Source of the DNA: Bacteroidales bacterium
GTDB lineage: Bacteria; Bacteroidota; Bacteroidia; Bacteroidales; P3
Assembly (NCBI GenBank): GCA_017455205.1
Contig: JAFTBM010000034.1
Coordinates: 1-64,000 of the forward strand
Reading direction: 5' to 3'
DNA length: 64,000 nucleotides
Part shown: positions 8,640 through 17,153 of the stretch, one piece after another
Layout of the letters: each line of letters opens with the position of its first letter
How positions within the stretch are numbered: position 1 is the first letter of the stretch
The notes under the pieces: generated by a model
What the model was told of the DNA's origin: nothing
The model's input: the letters and a program-made list of their open reading frames with translations, nothing else
Databases searched by the model: none
Program-made: the position numbers and the translations under genes

Positions 8640-10067
8640 ATGAAACACCAAAACTTTATCGACCGCGACAAGCTCTACGGCATGATTGACCAACCGGCAC
8701 CTACCGAGAGTGAACTGAACGACATCCTCAACAAAGCCCGCAAGCTCAAAGGGCTCAACTTGCAGGACGTGGCACACCTGCTCAACGTAACCGACGCGTC
8801 CGATATCCAAAAGATACTCGACACAGCCGAGTACTGCAAGGACGAAATCTACGGCCGCCGCCTGGTGCTCTTCGCCCCAATCTACACTGGCAACGCCTGC
8901 GTCAACAACTGCGTCTACTGCGGTTTCCGCCGCGACAACAAGCAGCTCAAGCGCAAGGTACTCACCCTCGACGAGATCGAAAGCGAGACCCTCCAGCTGC
9001 TCCGCATGGGCCACAAGCGCGCCCTCCTCATCTGTGGCGAAAGTCCCCGCAACGATGCCAACTACATGGTCGAAGCCATCCGCCGCACCTATGCCGCTCG
9101 CGACGAAAAAGGCAGCTCCATCCGCCGCATCAACGTCGAGCTGGCTCCTATGTCGGTCGATGACTTTGCGAAGCTCAAAGCCGAAAAAATCGGCACCTAC
9201 GTCTGCTTCCAGGAGACCTACGACCCCATCGAATACGCCAAATTCCATCCCGCAGGCACGCCCAAGGCGGACTACCTCTGGCGGCTCACCTGTATGGATC
9301 GTGCGCAGGAAGGTGGCATCAACGATGTGGGGCTCGGTGTACTCTTCGGCTTGGTCGACTACCGCTTCGAGATACTTGCCATCATGGAGCATGCCCGCCA
9401 CCTTGAGGAAGACTACGGCTGCGGACCCCACACCGTCTCCTTCCCGCGCATCGAGCCTGCCGAAGGCACACCCTTCAGCCTCCCCGAGAACATCCCGCAC
9501 CCCGTCAGTGATGCCGACTTCATGAAAATCATCGCTATCATCCGCATCGCCATGCCCTACACTGGCATCATCATCTCCACCCGCGAGCGTCCCGAGATGC
9601 GCGACCAGCTGGTGCGCTATGGCGTCAGCCAAATCAGTGCCGCCAGCGAAACCAACCCCGGCGGCTACGAGGAAGGCGACAACACCGATGCCCAACCCTA
9701 CGAGAAAACGGGCAACACAGGTGCCCAGTTCACCCTCGGCGACCACCGCTCGCTCGACGAGGTAATCTCCATGATGATCGACGGCGGCTACATCCCCTCC
9801 TTCTGCACTGGTTGCTACCGCAAAGGTCGCGTCGGCGCCGACTTCATGGACCTCGCCAAACCTGGCCTCATCAAGGAGTACTGCAAACCCAACGCTATGT
9901 TCACCTTCCGCGAATACCTCGAGGACTATGCCTCCCCAGCCACCAAGGAGAAGGGTCTGCGGCTGCTCCGCGAGCTTACCCAGACCTTCAGCAAGGAAGA
10001 CCTCAAACGCAAGGTGGAAGGCAACCTCTGCAAAATAGGCGAGGGCGAGCGCGACCTCTACTTCTAA
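8640..10067 (+). CDS. hydG: [FeFe]-hydrogenase H-cluster maturase HydG, radical SAM tyrosine lyase
   Basis: HydG cleaves tyrosine and makes the CO and CN ligands of the hydrogenase H-cluster. The 475-residue product has the radical-SAM CX3CX2C cluster motif at Cys87, Cys91 and Cys94 (ACVNNCVYCGF). It also has the HydG-specific C-terminal CX2CX22C motif (FCTGCYRKGR, then EYCKP) that holds the auxiliary cluster. A ThiH-like body lies between them (CGESPRND, SAASETNPGG). hydE and hydF are not in the window. A hydrogenase-like gene lies about 15 kb away, but it is of the sensory type. A clear terminator follows. Confidence 0.96.
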   Translation: MKHQNFIDRDKLYGMIDQPAPTESELNDILNKARKLKGLNLQDVAHLLNVTDASDIQKILDTAEYCKDEIYGRRLVLFAPIYTGNACVNNCVYCGFRRDNKQLKRKVLTLDEIESETLQLLRMGHKRALLICGESPRNDANYMVEAIRRTYAARDEKGSSIRRINVELAPMSVDDFAKLKAEKIGTYVCFQETYDPIEYAKFHPAGTPKADYLWRLTCMDRAQEGGINDVGLGVLFGLVDYRFEILAIMEHARHLEEDYGCGPHTVSFPRIEPAEGTPFSLPENIPHPVSDADFMKIIAIIRIAMPYTGIIISTRERPEMRDQLVRYGVSQISAASETNPGGYEEGDNTDAQPYEKTGNTGAQFTLGDHRSLDEVISMMIDGGYIPSFCTGCYRKGRVGADFMDLAKPGLIKEYCKPNAMFTFREYLEDYASPATKEKGLRLLRELTQTFSKEDLKRKVEGNLCKIGEGERDLYF

Positions 10068-10112
10068 CTCCCTCCCGTCGATAGGCAGAAATGCCACTCC
10101 AGACCGACCTCA

Positions 10113-10146
10113 AAGCGGAAACCTCAAGGTGTTTCCGCTTTTTTTG
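10113..10146 (+). terminator. Rho-independent terminator after hydG
   Basis: A perfect 10-bp stem (AAGCGGAAAC / GTTTCCGCTT, 10113-10122 with 10131-10140) with an 8-base loop is followed by a run of T. It ends the regulator-hydG operon. Confidence 0.9.
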
Positions 10147-10179
10147 ATGAATTTGCTATGCAGTCTGAAATTAAATGCG

Positions 10180-10187
10180 TATATTTG
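10180..10187 (+). promoter_or_regulatory. -7 element upstream of pepD
   Basis: TATATTTG followed by C fits TAnnTTTG and lies 48 bases before the ATG. No well-spaced -33 element is visible; the nearest TTTG is 24 bp upstream. Confidence 0.5.
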
Positions 10188-10235
10188 CACCATCGTTTGA
10201 CACCAACCGAATATTCATCAAAAAACAACCCTATT

Positions 10236-11693
10236 ATGACAATCAAAGAACTTGAACCCAAAGAGTTGTGGAGCAATTTCTACTCCCTCACACGTCAGCC
10301 ACGCCCCTCGAAACACGAGGAAAAGGTACGTGCATTTCTCGTGGATTGGGCCAAAAAGAACAAAATCGGCTGCCGTGTCGATGCCATCGGCAACGTCATC
10401 CTGACCAAGCCCGCCACCAAAGGCATGGAAAACCGCGAACCCGTGGTGCTGCAAGCCCACATGGACATGGTGCCCCAAGCACGCGCTGGCAAAAAGCATA
10501 ACTTCGAGACCGACCCCATCGAGACTAAGATAGTCGACGGCTGGGTCTACGCCTGCGACACCACCCTCGGCGCCGACGATGGCATGGGCGTAGCCGCCAT
10601 TATGGCAGTCTTCGCCTCCAAGACCGTGGAGCACGGCCCACTCGAAGCCCTTATCACCACCGATGAGGAGACTGGCATGACCGGTGCCTTCGGCCTCAAG
10701 AAGGGCGAACTCAATGGGCGCTACCTCCTCAACCTCGACAGCGAGACCGAGGGCGAACTCTACGTTGGCTGCGCCGGTGGCTTGGATGCCAACCTCACCA
10801 TCCCCTACCAGACCGAGAAAGCCCCGCGCGGCATGGTGGCCTACCGCCTTACCATCGGCGGTCTCCGCGGCGGCCATAGCGGCATGGAAATCAACACTGG
10901 TCGCGCCAACGCCAACAAGCTCCTCTTCCGCCACCTGCGCTGGGTGGCAGAGTGCGGCATACGCCTCATCAGCATCGAAGGCGGCAACATGCGCAACGCC
11001 ATCCCGCGCGATGCCGAGGCCGTCCTCGCCTTCCCCAAAGAGCACGAAGAGTGCATCCTCAAGGAATTCGACAAAGTGGCCTCGTGGGTCAAAAAAGAGC
11101 TCGGCGCAGTCGAACCCGACTTCCGTATCGCCTACGAAAAGGTGCGCATGACCCCCACCGTCATCACCGAAGCCGACACCCAGAAAATCATCAACCTCAT
11201 GCTCGTAGCCCCCAACGGCGTCATCCGCATGAGCAAGGATATGGAAGGCTTGGTCGAGACCTCGCTCAACCTCTCCATCGTCAAGACCACTGCCAGCAAG
11301 AACTTCGTGCTCAAAGCCCTGCTGCGCTCAAGCGTCGATAGCGCCAAGGAGGTGCTTGGCGAGCGCCTCGTCTGCCTGGCCGAGCTCTGTGGCGGCAAGT
11401 GCCAACTCACGGGTGCTTACTCCGGATGGAAACCCAACATGGAAAGCCAGCTGCTGCAGACCATGAAGCAGACCTACAAGAAGCTCTATAAGAAAGAGCC
11501 TGTGGTGACGGCCATTCATGCAGGTCTCGAATGCGGCATCCTGGGCAGCAAATATCCCGAGATGGAGATGATCAGCTTTGGTCCCACGCTGCAGAACCCC
11601 CACAGCCCCGACGAGCGCTGCAATATCGAAAGCGCCAAGAAGTTCTACGACTACCTTGTGGCCGCTCTGAAAGCTATCCCCGTCAAGAAATAG
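10236..11693 (+). CDS. pepD: Aminoacyl-histidine dipeptidase (M20 family, PepD)
   Basis: A cytoplasmic zinc dipeptidase that releases histidine from X-His dipeptides and has broad dipeptidase activity. The 485-residue protein carries the M20 metal ligands: His in AHMDMVP, Asp in GADDGMGV, the Glu-Glu pair in TDEETGMTG, Asp in NLDSETEG, and a C-terminal His in NPHSPDE. A lid/dimerisation domain interrupts the catalytic domain (GGLRGGHSGM region). The ATG at 10236 was chosen because it follows the -7 element at a sensible distance; an upstream extension would overlap the promoter. The gene is monocistronic, with a terminator 20 bases after its stop. Confidence 0.93.
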   Translation: MTIKELEPKELWSNFYSLTRQPRPSKHEEKVRAFLVDWAKKNKIGCRVDAIGNVILTKPATKGMENREPVVLQAHMDMVPQARAGKKHNFETDPIETKIVDGWVYACDTTLGADDGMGVAAIMAVFASKTVEHGPLEALITTDEETGMTGAFGLKKGELNGRYLLNLDSETEGELYVGCAGGLDANLTIPYQTEKAPRGMVAYRLTIGGLRGGHSGMEINTGRANANKLLFRHLRWVAECGIRLISIEGGNMRNAIPRDAEAVLAFPKEHEECILKEFDKVASWVKKELGAVEPDFRIAYEKVRMTPTVITEADTQKIINLMLVAPNGVIRMSKDMEGLVETSLNLSIVKTTASKNFVLKALLRSSVDSAKEVLGERLVCLAELCGGKCQLTGAYSGWKPNMESQLLQTMKQTYKKLYKKEPVVTAIHAGLECGILGSKYPEMEMISFGPTLQNPHSPDERCNIESAKKFYDYLVAALKAIPVKK

Positions 11694-11713
11694 CAAAAGG
11701 AACTCCACTTTGC

Positions 11714-11754
11714 TTCCGCCGAGAGGGCATCGCCCCCTCGGCGGAACTTTTTTT
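11714..11754 (+). terminator. Rho-independent terminator after pepD
   Basis: The inverted repeat TTCCGCCGAG / CTCGGCGGAA with extra GGG/CCC pairs and a short loop is followed by seven T residues. Confidence 0.85.
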
Positions 11755-12432
11755 GCACCCTTTTCGGGATCCCTTCCGAGGCAAAAAGTAGCCCAAAAAC
11801 AACGCCTCAACGAGCCGCAAAAAATCGCGTGTAGAACACTCCGATTTTTACAACTACTTCGCGTGCGAACTAATTTTATCCCCCAGCCACCCACCCTGCT
11901 TCCGCCCCGCTTTCGATCCGTATTTTCTCCGCCGGGATACGGACTTGATACGGAGCGGATACGGAGTGGATACGGAGTGGATACGGAGCGGGTGCCTACC
12001 GATGACGAAAAGGTGTTGATTTTGTGTGTGTTGAAATACGCCTGTTTTGTTAAATTGTTGGAAATTAGCGTTCTTTTTAGGAAGAATGGGGTACTTGGAG
12101 GGTTGTTGAAAAGTGGTTGAGAAAAAGCGGCGAAAATGCAATTAGTTCGTGTGCGAACTAATTTTTAAGGCTAAAATCGGAGGGTGAAAAAGGCAGCTGG
12201 GAGGGGAAGGGGTTGGGGTGGATTTCGGGGAGGCTGGCTTTCGGAAATGGAAGGCAGTGGGAGGTGATAGGTGGTGGGTGCGGAGGGAAACCAGAGTGTG
12301 GGCAGAGAAAATATTTTGCATCCGATGTGGATTGATTGGGGGATTTTTAGTAAATTTGCGGCAGAAGTGGAGGTGAGGGATATGTGTGCAGAAAGTTGGT
12401 TTTGAAACGTATAAAGACAAATAGCAAAAGAT
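11755..12432. other. Gene-free interval holding repeat copy B1 and the pfkA -7 element
   Basis: No credible gene is seen. Besides the B1 repeat (11852-12164) it carries TAAATTTG at 12351-12358, a probable -7 element for pfkA 75 bases before the start. Confidence 0.6.
11852..12164 (-). repeat. Dispersed palindrome-bounded 11-bp repeat element, family B copy 1
   Basis: A 313-bp segment is bounded by near-palindromes at 11852-11876 (core TTCGCGTGCGAA) and 12140-12164 (AATTAGTTCGTGTGCGAAC). Inside, five 11-bp units of GATACGGAGNG type occupy 11936-11990; the reverse complement reads CGCTCCGTATC repeated, then AAGTCCGTATC. In inverted orientation both ends align with copy B3 at 45184-45519: the GGTGGCTGGGGG stretch next to the palindrome and the GAAAATACGG after the array recur. 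Confidence 0.8.
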
Positions 12433-13533
12433 ATGGCATTGAAAAGAGTGATGGTGCTCACCGGTGGGGGCGACTGCCCGGGGCTGAATGCAGTGATTCG
12501 GGGCTTGGTGAAGCGTGCGTCGCAGGCGGACGACTGGGAGGTGGTGGGCTGCGTGGAGTCGTTCAACGGTGTGCTGCGTGAGCCGACCGAGATTGTGATG
12601 CTCGATGAGAAGACGGTGGAGGGCTTGCAGGTGCAGGGGGGAACGATATTGGGGACAACCAACAAGGGCGGTCCCTTTGCGTGGCCAGTGAAAGAGGCCG
12701 ATGGCAGTTGGACCACGGTGGATCGCAGCGACGAGATGCTTCGCAAGTTGCAGTATATGGGGGTCGACGCGGTGGTGAACATCGGTGGCGACGGCAGCCA
12801 GCGCATCAGCTTGGGGCTCTCGCGCAAAGGATTGAAGATTGTGGGGGTACCCAAAACGATTGACAACGACCTTTCGATGACCGACTATACGTTTGGTTTC
12901 CAGACGGCAGTGCAGATATGCACCGATGCTATCGACAAGCTGGTGACGACGGCGGCCTCGCACAACCGCGTGTTTATCCTCGAGGTGATGGGGCGCGACG
13001 CGGGTTGGATTGCGTTGCACTCGGCCATTGCTGGCGGTGCCGACGTCTGCCTTATTCCCGAGATACCCTACGACGTGGAGAAGGTGAAGGCCAAGATAGA
13101 GCAGCGCTACACCAAGCGGCACGGCTATTGCATCATCGTGGTGGCCGAAGGGGCTATGCCCAAAGGGGGTACGGTTACGGGAAGTGCGCCGACCGAGGTG
13201 GGCTACCAGCATGTGAAGTTGGGCGGAGTGGGTGAGCAGTTGGCGGTCGATTTGCGGGCGGCTGGCGTGGAGCATGACATCCGCTACACCATCTTGGGGC
13301 ATCTGCAGCGTGGTGGCACCCCGATAGCCTTCGACCGCGTGCTGGCCACAGAGTTTGGCGTCAGGGCGATGGAGTTCGTCATGGAAGGTCGCTTCGGGCA
13401 GATGGTGGCCTATCGTCATCCCGACATCGTGGGTATTCCGCTGGAGGAGGCGGTCAGGGAGCAGAACCTGGTGGCACCCGATAGCAGGTTGGTACACACG
13501 GCACGTGGGGTAGGCATAGCGTTTGGCGACTGA
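12433..13533 (+). CDS. pfkA: 6-phosphofructokinase (mixed-substrate group III type)
   Basis: Phosphorylates fructose 6-phosphate in glycolysis, in the cytoplasm. The 366-residue protein has the N-terminal GGGDCPGLN motif, GGDGSQR, PKTIDNDL, the GFQTA segment, EVMGRDAGWIA and GHLQRGGTP. The residue after GGD is Gly, as in ATP-dependent enzymes, while the residue before TIDND is Lys, as in pyrophosphate-dependent enzymes. This combination is known from group III phosphofructokinases and leaves the phosphoryl donor open. A -7 element (TAAATTTG) lies 75 bases upstream. The stop is 21 bases before the next gene, so the two are probably co-transcribed. Confidence 0.93.
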   Translation: MALKRVMVLTGGGDCPGLNAVIRGLVKRASQADDWEVVGCVESFNGVLREPTEIVMLDEKTVEGLQVQGGTILGTTNKGGPFAWPVKEADGSWTTVDRSDEMLRKLQYMGVDAVVNIGGDGSQRISLGLSRKGLKIVGVPKTIDNDLSMTDYTFGFQTAVQICTDAIDKLVTTAASHNRVFILEVMGRDAGWIALHSAIAGGADVCLIPEIPYDVEKVKAKIEQRYTKRHGYCIIVVAEGAMPKGGTVTGSAPTEVGYQHVKLGGVGEQLAVDLRAAGVEHDIRYTILGHLQRGGTPIAFDRVLATEFGVRAMEFVMEGRFGQMVAYRHPDIVGIPLEEAVREQNLVAPDSRLVHTARGVGIAFGD

Positions 13534-13554
13534 ATGAGGAAGTGGAAGTAGGTG

Positions 13555-14262
13555 ATGTCGGAGGACAAGGAATATCAGCATAGTCGGCGGAAGGTGGCAC
13601 TTCTGGTGGGGGTGTTGTGTGCTGCGGTGGTGGGGATGTGGATTGCGGAGCGAAGTGGCGGTGAGGAAGGGGAGAATGTGGTAGCAGAAGAGGTGGAGGC
13701 ATCGCCAGTTGAGGCTCAAGCAGAGGTGCAGGGAGTGGAGTTGGAGCGGGAGAAGGCATTGCGGGGCGAGGTGGAGCGATTGCGGGGCGAGGTGGAGCAG
13801 CTGCGGGTCAAGGTAGAATCCTTGACTGCAGGTCAGGGCGGTTCAGCAGTGCAGCCACAGGCAGCAGAGGCTGCGTCAAATGGAGAGGCTTCGGCTGCGG
13901 TCGAGGCATCGCCGAAGCAGCAAGCCGTAGCGGTGGCGGACAGCCTTGGGGGATTGCAGCTGGTGCGCTTCTCGCACGACTGGGTCGATTTCCACGCCAC
14001 GGGGGCTTTCAAGAATACCACCGACAAGGTCATCACCTCGTTCACCGGGCGCATGGAGTTCTTCGACATGGAGGGCAACATGCTGCACTACGAAGAGTTC
14101 AGCCGAAGGCTAAAGGTGGAGCCTGGAATGGTGAAGAGCGTCAGCCTGCCCGCCTATGGACGTAGCGAGAACTATGCTTACTACCAGAGCGAGACGGCAC
14201 CAGGCTACCCCGAGCGGAAATATCGGGTGAGGTTTGTCCTGCTCTCGGTCAAGACAAAGTAA
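13555..14262 (+). CDS. Membrane-anchored coiled-coil protein of unknown function
   Basis: A 235-residue protein not recognised as a named family. Residues about 12-31 form a single transmembrane segment (VALLVGVLCAAVVGMWIAE). A Glu/Ala-rich stretch and a short coiled coil with heptads (VERLRGEVEQLRVKVESL, about 70-92) come next, then a low-complexity Ala/Glu/Gln linker. The C-terminal domain of about 105 residues (from LQLVRFSHDW) has a beta-rich pattern of FxNxT-type, similar in outline to FxLYD-like domains that sit outside the membrane. The ATG at 13555 is preceded by an in-frame GTG; both are possible starts. It follows pfkA closely. Confidence 0.6.
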   Translation: MSEDKEYQHSRRKVALLVGVLCAAVVGMWIAERSGGEEGENVVAEEVEASPVEAQAEVQGVELEREKALRGEVERLRGEVEQLRVKVESLTAGQGGSAVQPQAAEAASNGEASAAVEASPKQQAVAVADSLGGLQLVRFSHDWVDFHATGAFKNTTDKVITSFTGRMEFFDMEGNMLHYEEFSRRLKVEPGMVKSVSLPAYGRSENYAYYQSETAPGYPERKYRVRFVLLSVKTK

Positions 14263-14329
14263 GAGGGGGTGCACGGCAGGCGGCGGTGCGAGGAAAGGAT
14301 GGGAGAGCGAAAATTGATAGAGAAAAAGA

Positions 14330-14361
14330 TTTGGAAATAACGGAAAAAGAATGTAAATTTG
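14330..14361 (+). promoter_or_regulatory. Promoter of purH
   Basis: A -33 TTTG (14330-14333), a 20-bp spacer and a -7 TAAATTTG (14354-14361) fit the Bacteroidota consensus. The leader to the purH ATG is about 90 bases. Confidence 0.7.
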
Positions 14362-14456
14362 CAGCATCGCAGAGGGACGCACAGCAGGCCGCAAGTGTTG
14401 TGCTGTCAGTCTCTTGGTGTGGATGTGGGATGCATTAAAGGTCAAACAAAAAATAT

Positions 14457-15986
14457 ATGGAAGCAAAACGCATACAGTCAGCCCTCGTGTCGGTCTACTA
14501 CAAAGACGGGCTTGAGGACATCGTCCGTGAGCTTGATGCACGTGGGGTAAAGATATATTCCACGGGTGGGACTTACAAATTCATTCACGACTTGGGGATT
14601 GAGCCGGTGGCAGTGGAGACGCTGACGGGTTATCCCTCAATACTCGGTGGGCGGGTGAAGACGCTCCACCCGAAGGTGTTCGGTGGAATACTCTCGCGCC
14701 GCGATATGTACAGCGACGGAGAGCAACTGGCACAATACGAGATACCGGAGATTGACCTTGTGGTGGTAGACCTCTACCCGTTTGAGCAGACGGTGGCCAG
14801 CGGTGCGGCGGAGCAGGACATCATAGAGAAGATTGACATCGGAGGTATCAGTCTCATCCGCGCGGCGGCCAAGAACTTTCGCGATGTGGTCATCGTCCCC
14901 TCGGTTCAGCACTACGCCGAGTTTCTTGACCTCTACCGCCAGCAGGAGGGCTGCACCACGCTCGAACAGCGCCACCGCTTTGCAGCCTATGCCTTTGCCG
15001 TCAGCAGCCACTACGATTGTGCGATATTCAACCACTTCAACCGCACAGAGCAGCTGCCGCTGATGAGGCAGAGCTTTGACCAAGGCGAAACCCTCCGCTA
15101 CGGCGAGAATCCCCACCAGAAGGGAGTCTACTACGGCAACCTGGAGGCTTGCTTCGAGAAGCTCAACGGCAAAGAGATAAGCTACAACAACTTGGGCGAC
15201 ATCGATGCTGCCTGCGCCTTGATAGATGACTTCGCTGGGCAGACGGCGTTTGCCATATTGAAGCACAACAATGCCTGCGGAATGGCGGTGCGCCCGACGC
15301 TGATAGAGGCGTGGAAAGATGCACTGGCGGGCGACCCAGTGAGTGCCTTCGGCGGGGTGCTGATTACCAATCAGAGGATTACCCGCGAGGTGGCGGAGGA
15401 GATGCATAAGATATTCTTTGAGGTCTGCATCGCGCCAGCCTACGACGATGAGGCACTGGAGGTGCTGCGTGGGAAGAAAAACCGCATCATCCTGCGGCGG
15501 AAAGCATTCGCAATGGCCAATCCGCAATATCGGACAGTGCTCAACGGGGTGCTGGTGCAGGATAGGGACACGGTGGTGCCCACGGCGGCGGAGATGCGCC
15601 AAAGCGTTACCTCCACGCCCATCACCGAGGCACAGGCAGCCGATTTGGCCTTTGCCACCATCCTGGTGAAGCACACCAAGAGCAACGCTATCGTGCTGGC
15701 CAAGGGCGGACAGCTATTGGCCAGCGGTACGGGTCAGACCAGCCGTGTGGATGCACTGCGGCAGGCTATTGCCAAAGCTCAAGCGTTTGGATTTAACTTA
15801 CAAGGTGCGGTGATGGCAAGCGATGCTTTCTTCCCGTTCCCCGATTGCGTGGAGATAGCCCACGAGGCAGGTATCGTGGCTGTGGCTCACCCTGGGGGAA
15901 GCATCCACGACCAGGACAGCATCGACTACTGCGAGCAGCACGCCATGGGCATGGCTATCACGGGTAAACGTCATTTCAAACATTAA
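14457..15986 (+). CDS. purH: Bifunctional AICAR transformylase / IMP cyclohydrolase
   Basis: Catalyses the last two steps of de novo IMP synthesis in the cytoplasm, using 10-formyl-tetrahydrofolate. The 509-residue product has the MGS-like cyclohydrolase domain (1-190: ALVSVYYKDG, YSTGGTYKFI, GRVKTLHPK, IDIGGISLIRAAAKN). The transformylase domain follows (LRYGENPHQKG, ISYNNLGDIDAA, LKHNNACGMA, and AHPGGSIHDQ near the end). Length and motif order are complete. mreB follows after about 70 bases on the same strand, an arrangement often seen in Bacteroidota. Confidence 0.97.
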   Translation: MEAKRIQSALVSVYYKDGLEDIVRELDARGVKIYSTGGTYKFIHDLGIEPVAVETLTGYPSILGGRVKTLHPKVFGGILSRRDMYSDGEQLAQYEIPEIDLVVVDLYPFEQTVASGAAEQDIIEKIDIGGISLIRAAAKNFRDVVIVPSVQHYAEFLDLYRQQEGCTTLEQRHRFAAYAFAVSSHYDCAIFNHFNRTEQLPLMRQSFDQGETLRYGENPHQKGVYYGNLEACFEKLNGKEISYNNLGDIDAACALIDDFAGQTAFAILKHNNACGMAVRPTLIEAWKDALAGDPVSAFGGVLITNQRITREVAEEMHKIFFEVCIAPAYDDEALEVLRGKKNRIILRRKAFAMANPQYRTVLNGVLVQDRDTVVPTAAEMRQSVTSTPITEAQAADLAFATILVKHTKSNAIVLAKGGQLLASGTGQTSRVDALRQAIAKAQAFGFNLQGAVMASDAFFPFPDCVEIAHEAGIVAVAHPGGSIHDQDSIDYCEQHAMGMAITGKRHFKH

Positions 15987-16056
15987 CGAAAACAGAGGGC
16001 GAGCGGTCGGTGCCACGCGGCAAAGGTCTTTCGCCCAGAAAAAGGAGACAGAGATT

Positions 16057-17076
16057 ATGGGATTGCTCTCATTCTTCAATAGGGAGGTGGCAATGGACCT
16101 CGGCACAGCCAACTCTATTGTGATTTACAACGACCAGGTGGTTATCGACGAGCCGAGCATCGTGGCCTACGACCGAAAGATGCAGAAGATTGTGGCCGTG
16201 GGCGAGGCTGCCAAGCGGATTGAAGGAAAGTCGAAAGATATAGAGGTGGTGCGTCCGCTTCGAGGAGGCGTGATAGCCGACTTTGAGATGGCGCAGCACC
16301 TGATTCGTGAGCTTATCGGTATGACGGCGGCCAACCGCTCGTTCCTGCCGCCTTCGCTCAAGATGGTGATTTGCATTCCGAGCGGTATCACCAACGTCGA
16401 GGAACGAGCGGTGCGCGAGAGTGCCGAGCAGGCAGGTGCTAAGGAAATCAGGATGATACATGAGCCGATGGCAGCTGCTATTGGTATCGGAATCGATGTG
16501 CTTCAGCCCGAAGGACACATGGTGGTGGACATCGGAGGTGGTACGGCCGAGATTGCTGTCATCTCGTTTGGTGGCATCGTGTGCAACACCTCGATACGCA
16601 TCGCGGGCGATGTGTTCAACGAGAACGTGGTGGAATATATGCGCCGCCAACACAATATGGTCATCGGTATACGCACGGCCGAGCAGGTGAAGATTGCCGT
16701 CGGTGCGGCGGTCAGTGAGTTGGACGAGCCTCCTGAGGATTACCTCACCCACGGTCGCGACCAGCTGACGGGTCTGCCCAAGCAGATAAGCATCAACTAC
16801 AAGGAAATAGCCATGGCTCTTGACCGCTCGATTGCACAGATTGAGCAGGCCATTCTCGACACCCTAGCCACTACGCCCCCCGAGCTTGCCGCTGATATCT
16901 ACAAGACGGGAATCTACCTTGCTGGTGGCGGTGCATTGTTGCGCGGACTGGATCAGCGCATCTACAGCAAGACGAAGCTCCCGGTGCATATCGCCGACGA
17001 CCCCCTGCGTGCAGTGGCGCGCGGTACGGGTATAGCGTTGAAGAATTTCAACAAGTTCTCGTTCCTGATTAGGTAG
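16057..17076 (+). CDS. mreB: Rod-shape-determining actin homologue MreB
   Basis: A bacterial actin that forms membrane-bound filaments and directs lateral wall synthesis. The 339-residue protein has AMDLGTANSIV (phosphate 1), the EPSIVAYD segment, a GGVIADFEMA motif, IPSGITNVEERAV, VDIGGGTAEIAV (phosphate 2) and LAGGGALLRGL. In many genomes of this phylum mreC, mreD, pbp2 and rodA follow directly; here a strong terminator follows 27 bases after the stop and the next gene is on the other strand. The rest of the elongasome set is therefore elsewhere or absent. Confidence 0.96.
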   Translation: MGLLSFFNREVAMDLGTANSIVIYNDQVVIDEPSIVAYDRKMQKIVAVGEAAKRIEGKSKDIEVVRPLRGGVIADFEMAQHLIRELIGMTAANRSFLPPSLKMVICIPSGITNVEERAVRESAEQAGAKEIRMIHEPMAAAIGIGIDVLQPEGHMVVDIGGGTAEIAVISFGGIVCNTSIRIAGDVFNENVVEYMRRQHNMVIGIRTAEQVKIAVGAAVSELDEPPEDYLTHGRDQLTGLPKQISINYKEIAMALDRSIAQIEQAILDTLATTPPELAADIYKTGIYLAGGGALLRGLDQRIYSKTKLPVHIADDPLRAVARGTGIALKNFNKFSFLIR

Positions 17077-17103
17077 GCGAGAGCATTCGGATACCATATA
17101 AAA

Positions 17104-17142
17104 GAGGCAGCCCCCATCAAGCGTGGGGGCTGCCTCTTTTTT
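17104..17142 (+). terminator. Rho-independent terminator after mreB
   Basis: A 13-bp stem (GAGGCAGCCCCCA / TGGGGGCTGCCTC) with a 7-base loop and six T residues. It lies between converging genes and could partly serve the minus-strand OmpA-family gene as well. Confidence 0.92.
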
Positions 17143-17153
17143 CGTGGCACGTG

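Noticed and set aside
8523..10097. Long open frame antisense to hydG
   Set aside because: It mirrors the codon pattern of hydG on the other strand; the translation is low-complexity with no domain.
12142..13719. 525-codon frame antisense to pfkA
   Set aside because: It is a shadow of the PFK gene, rich in His and Pro, without a start signal.
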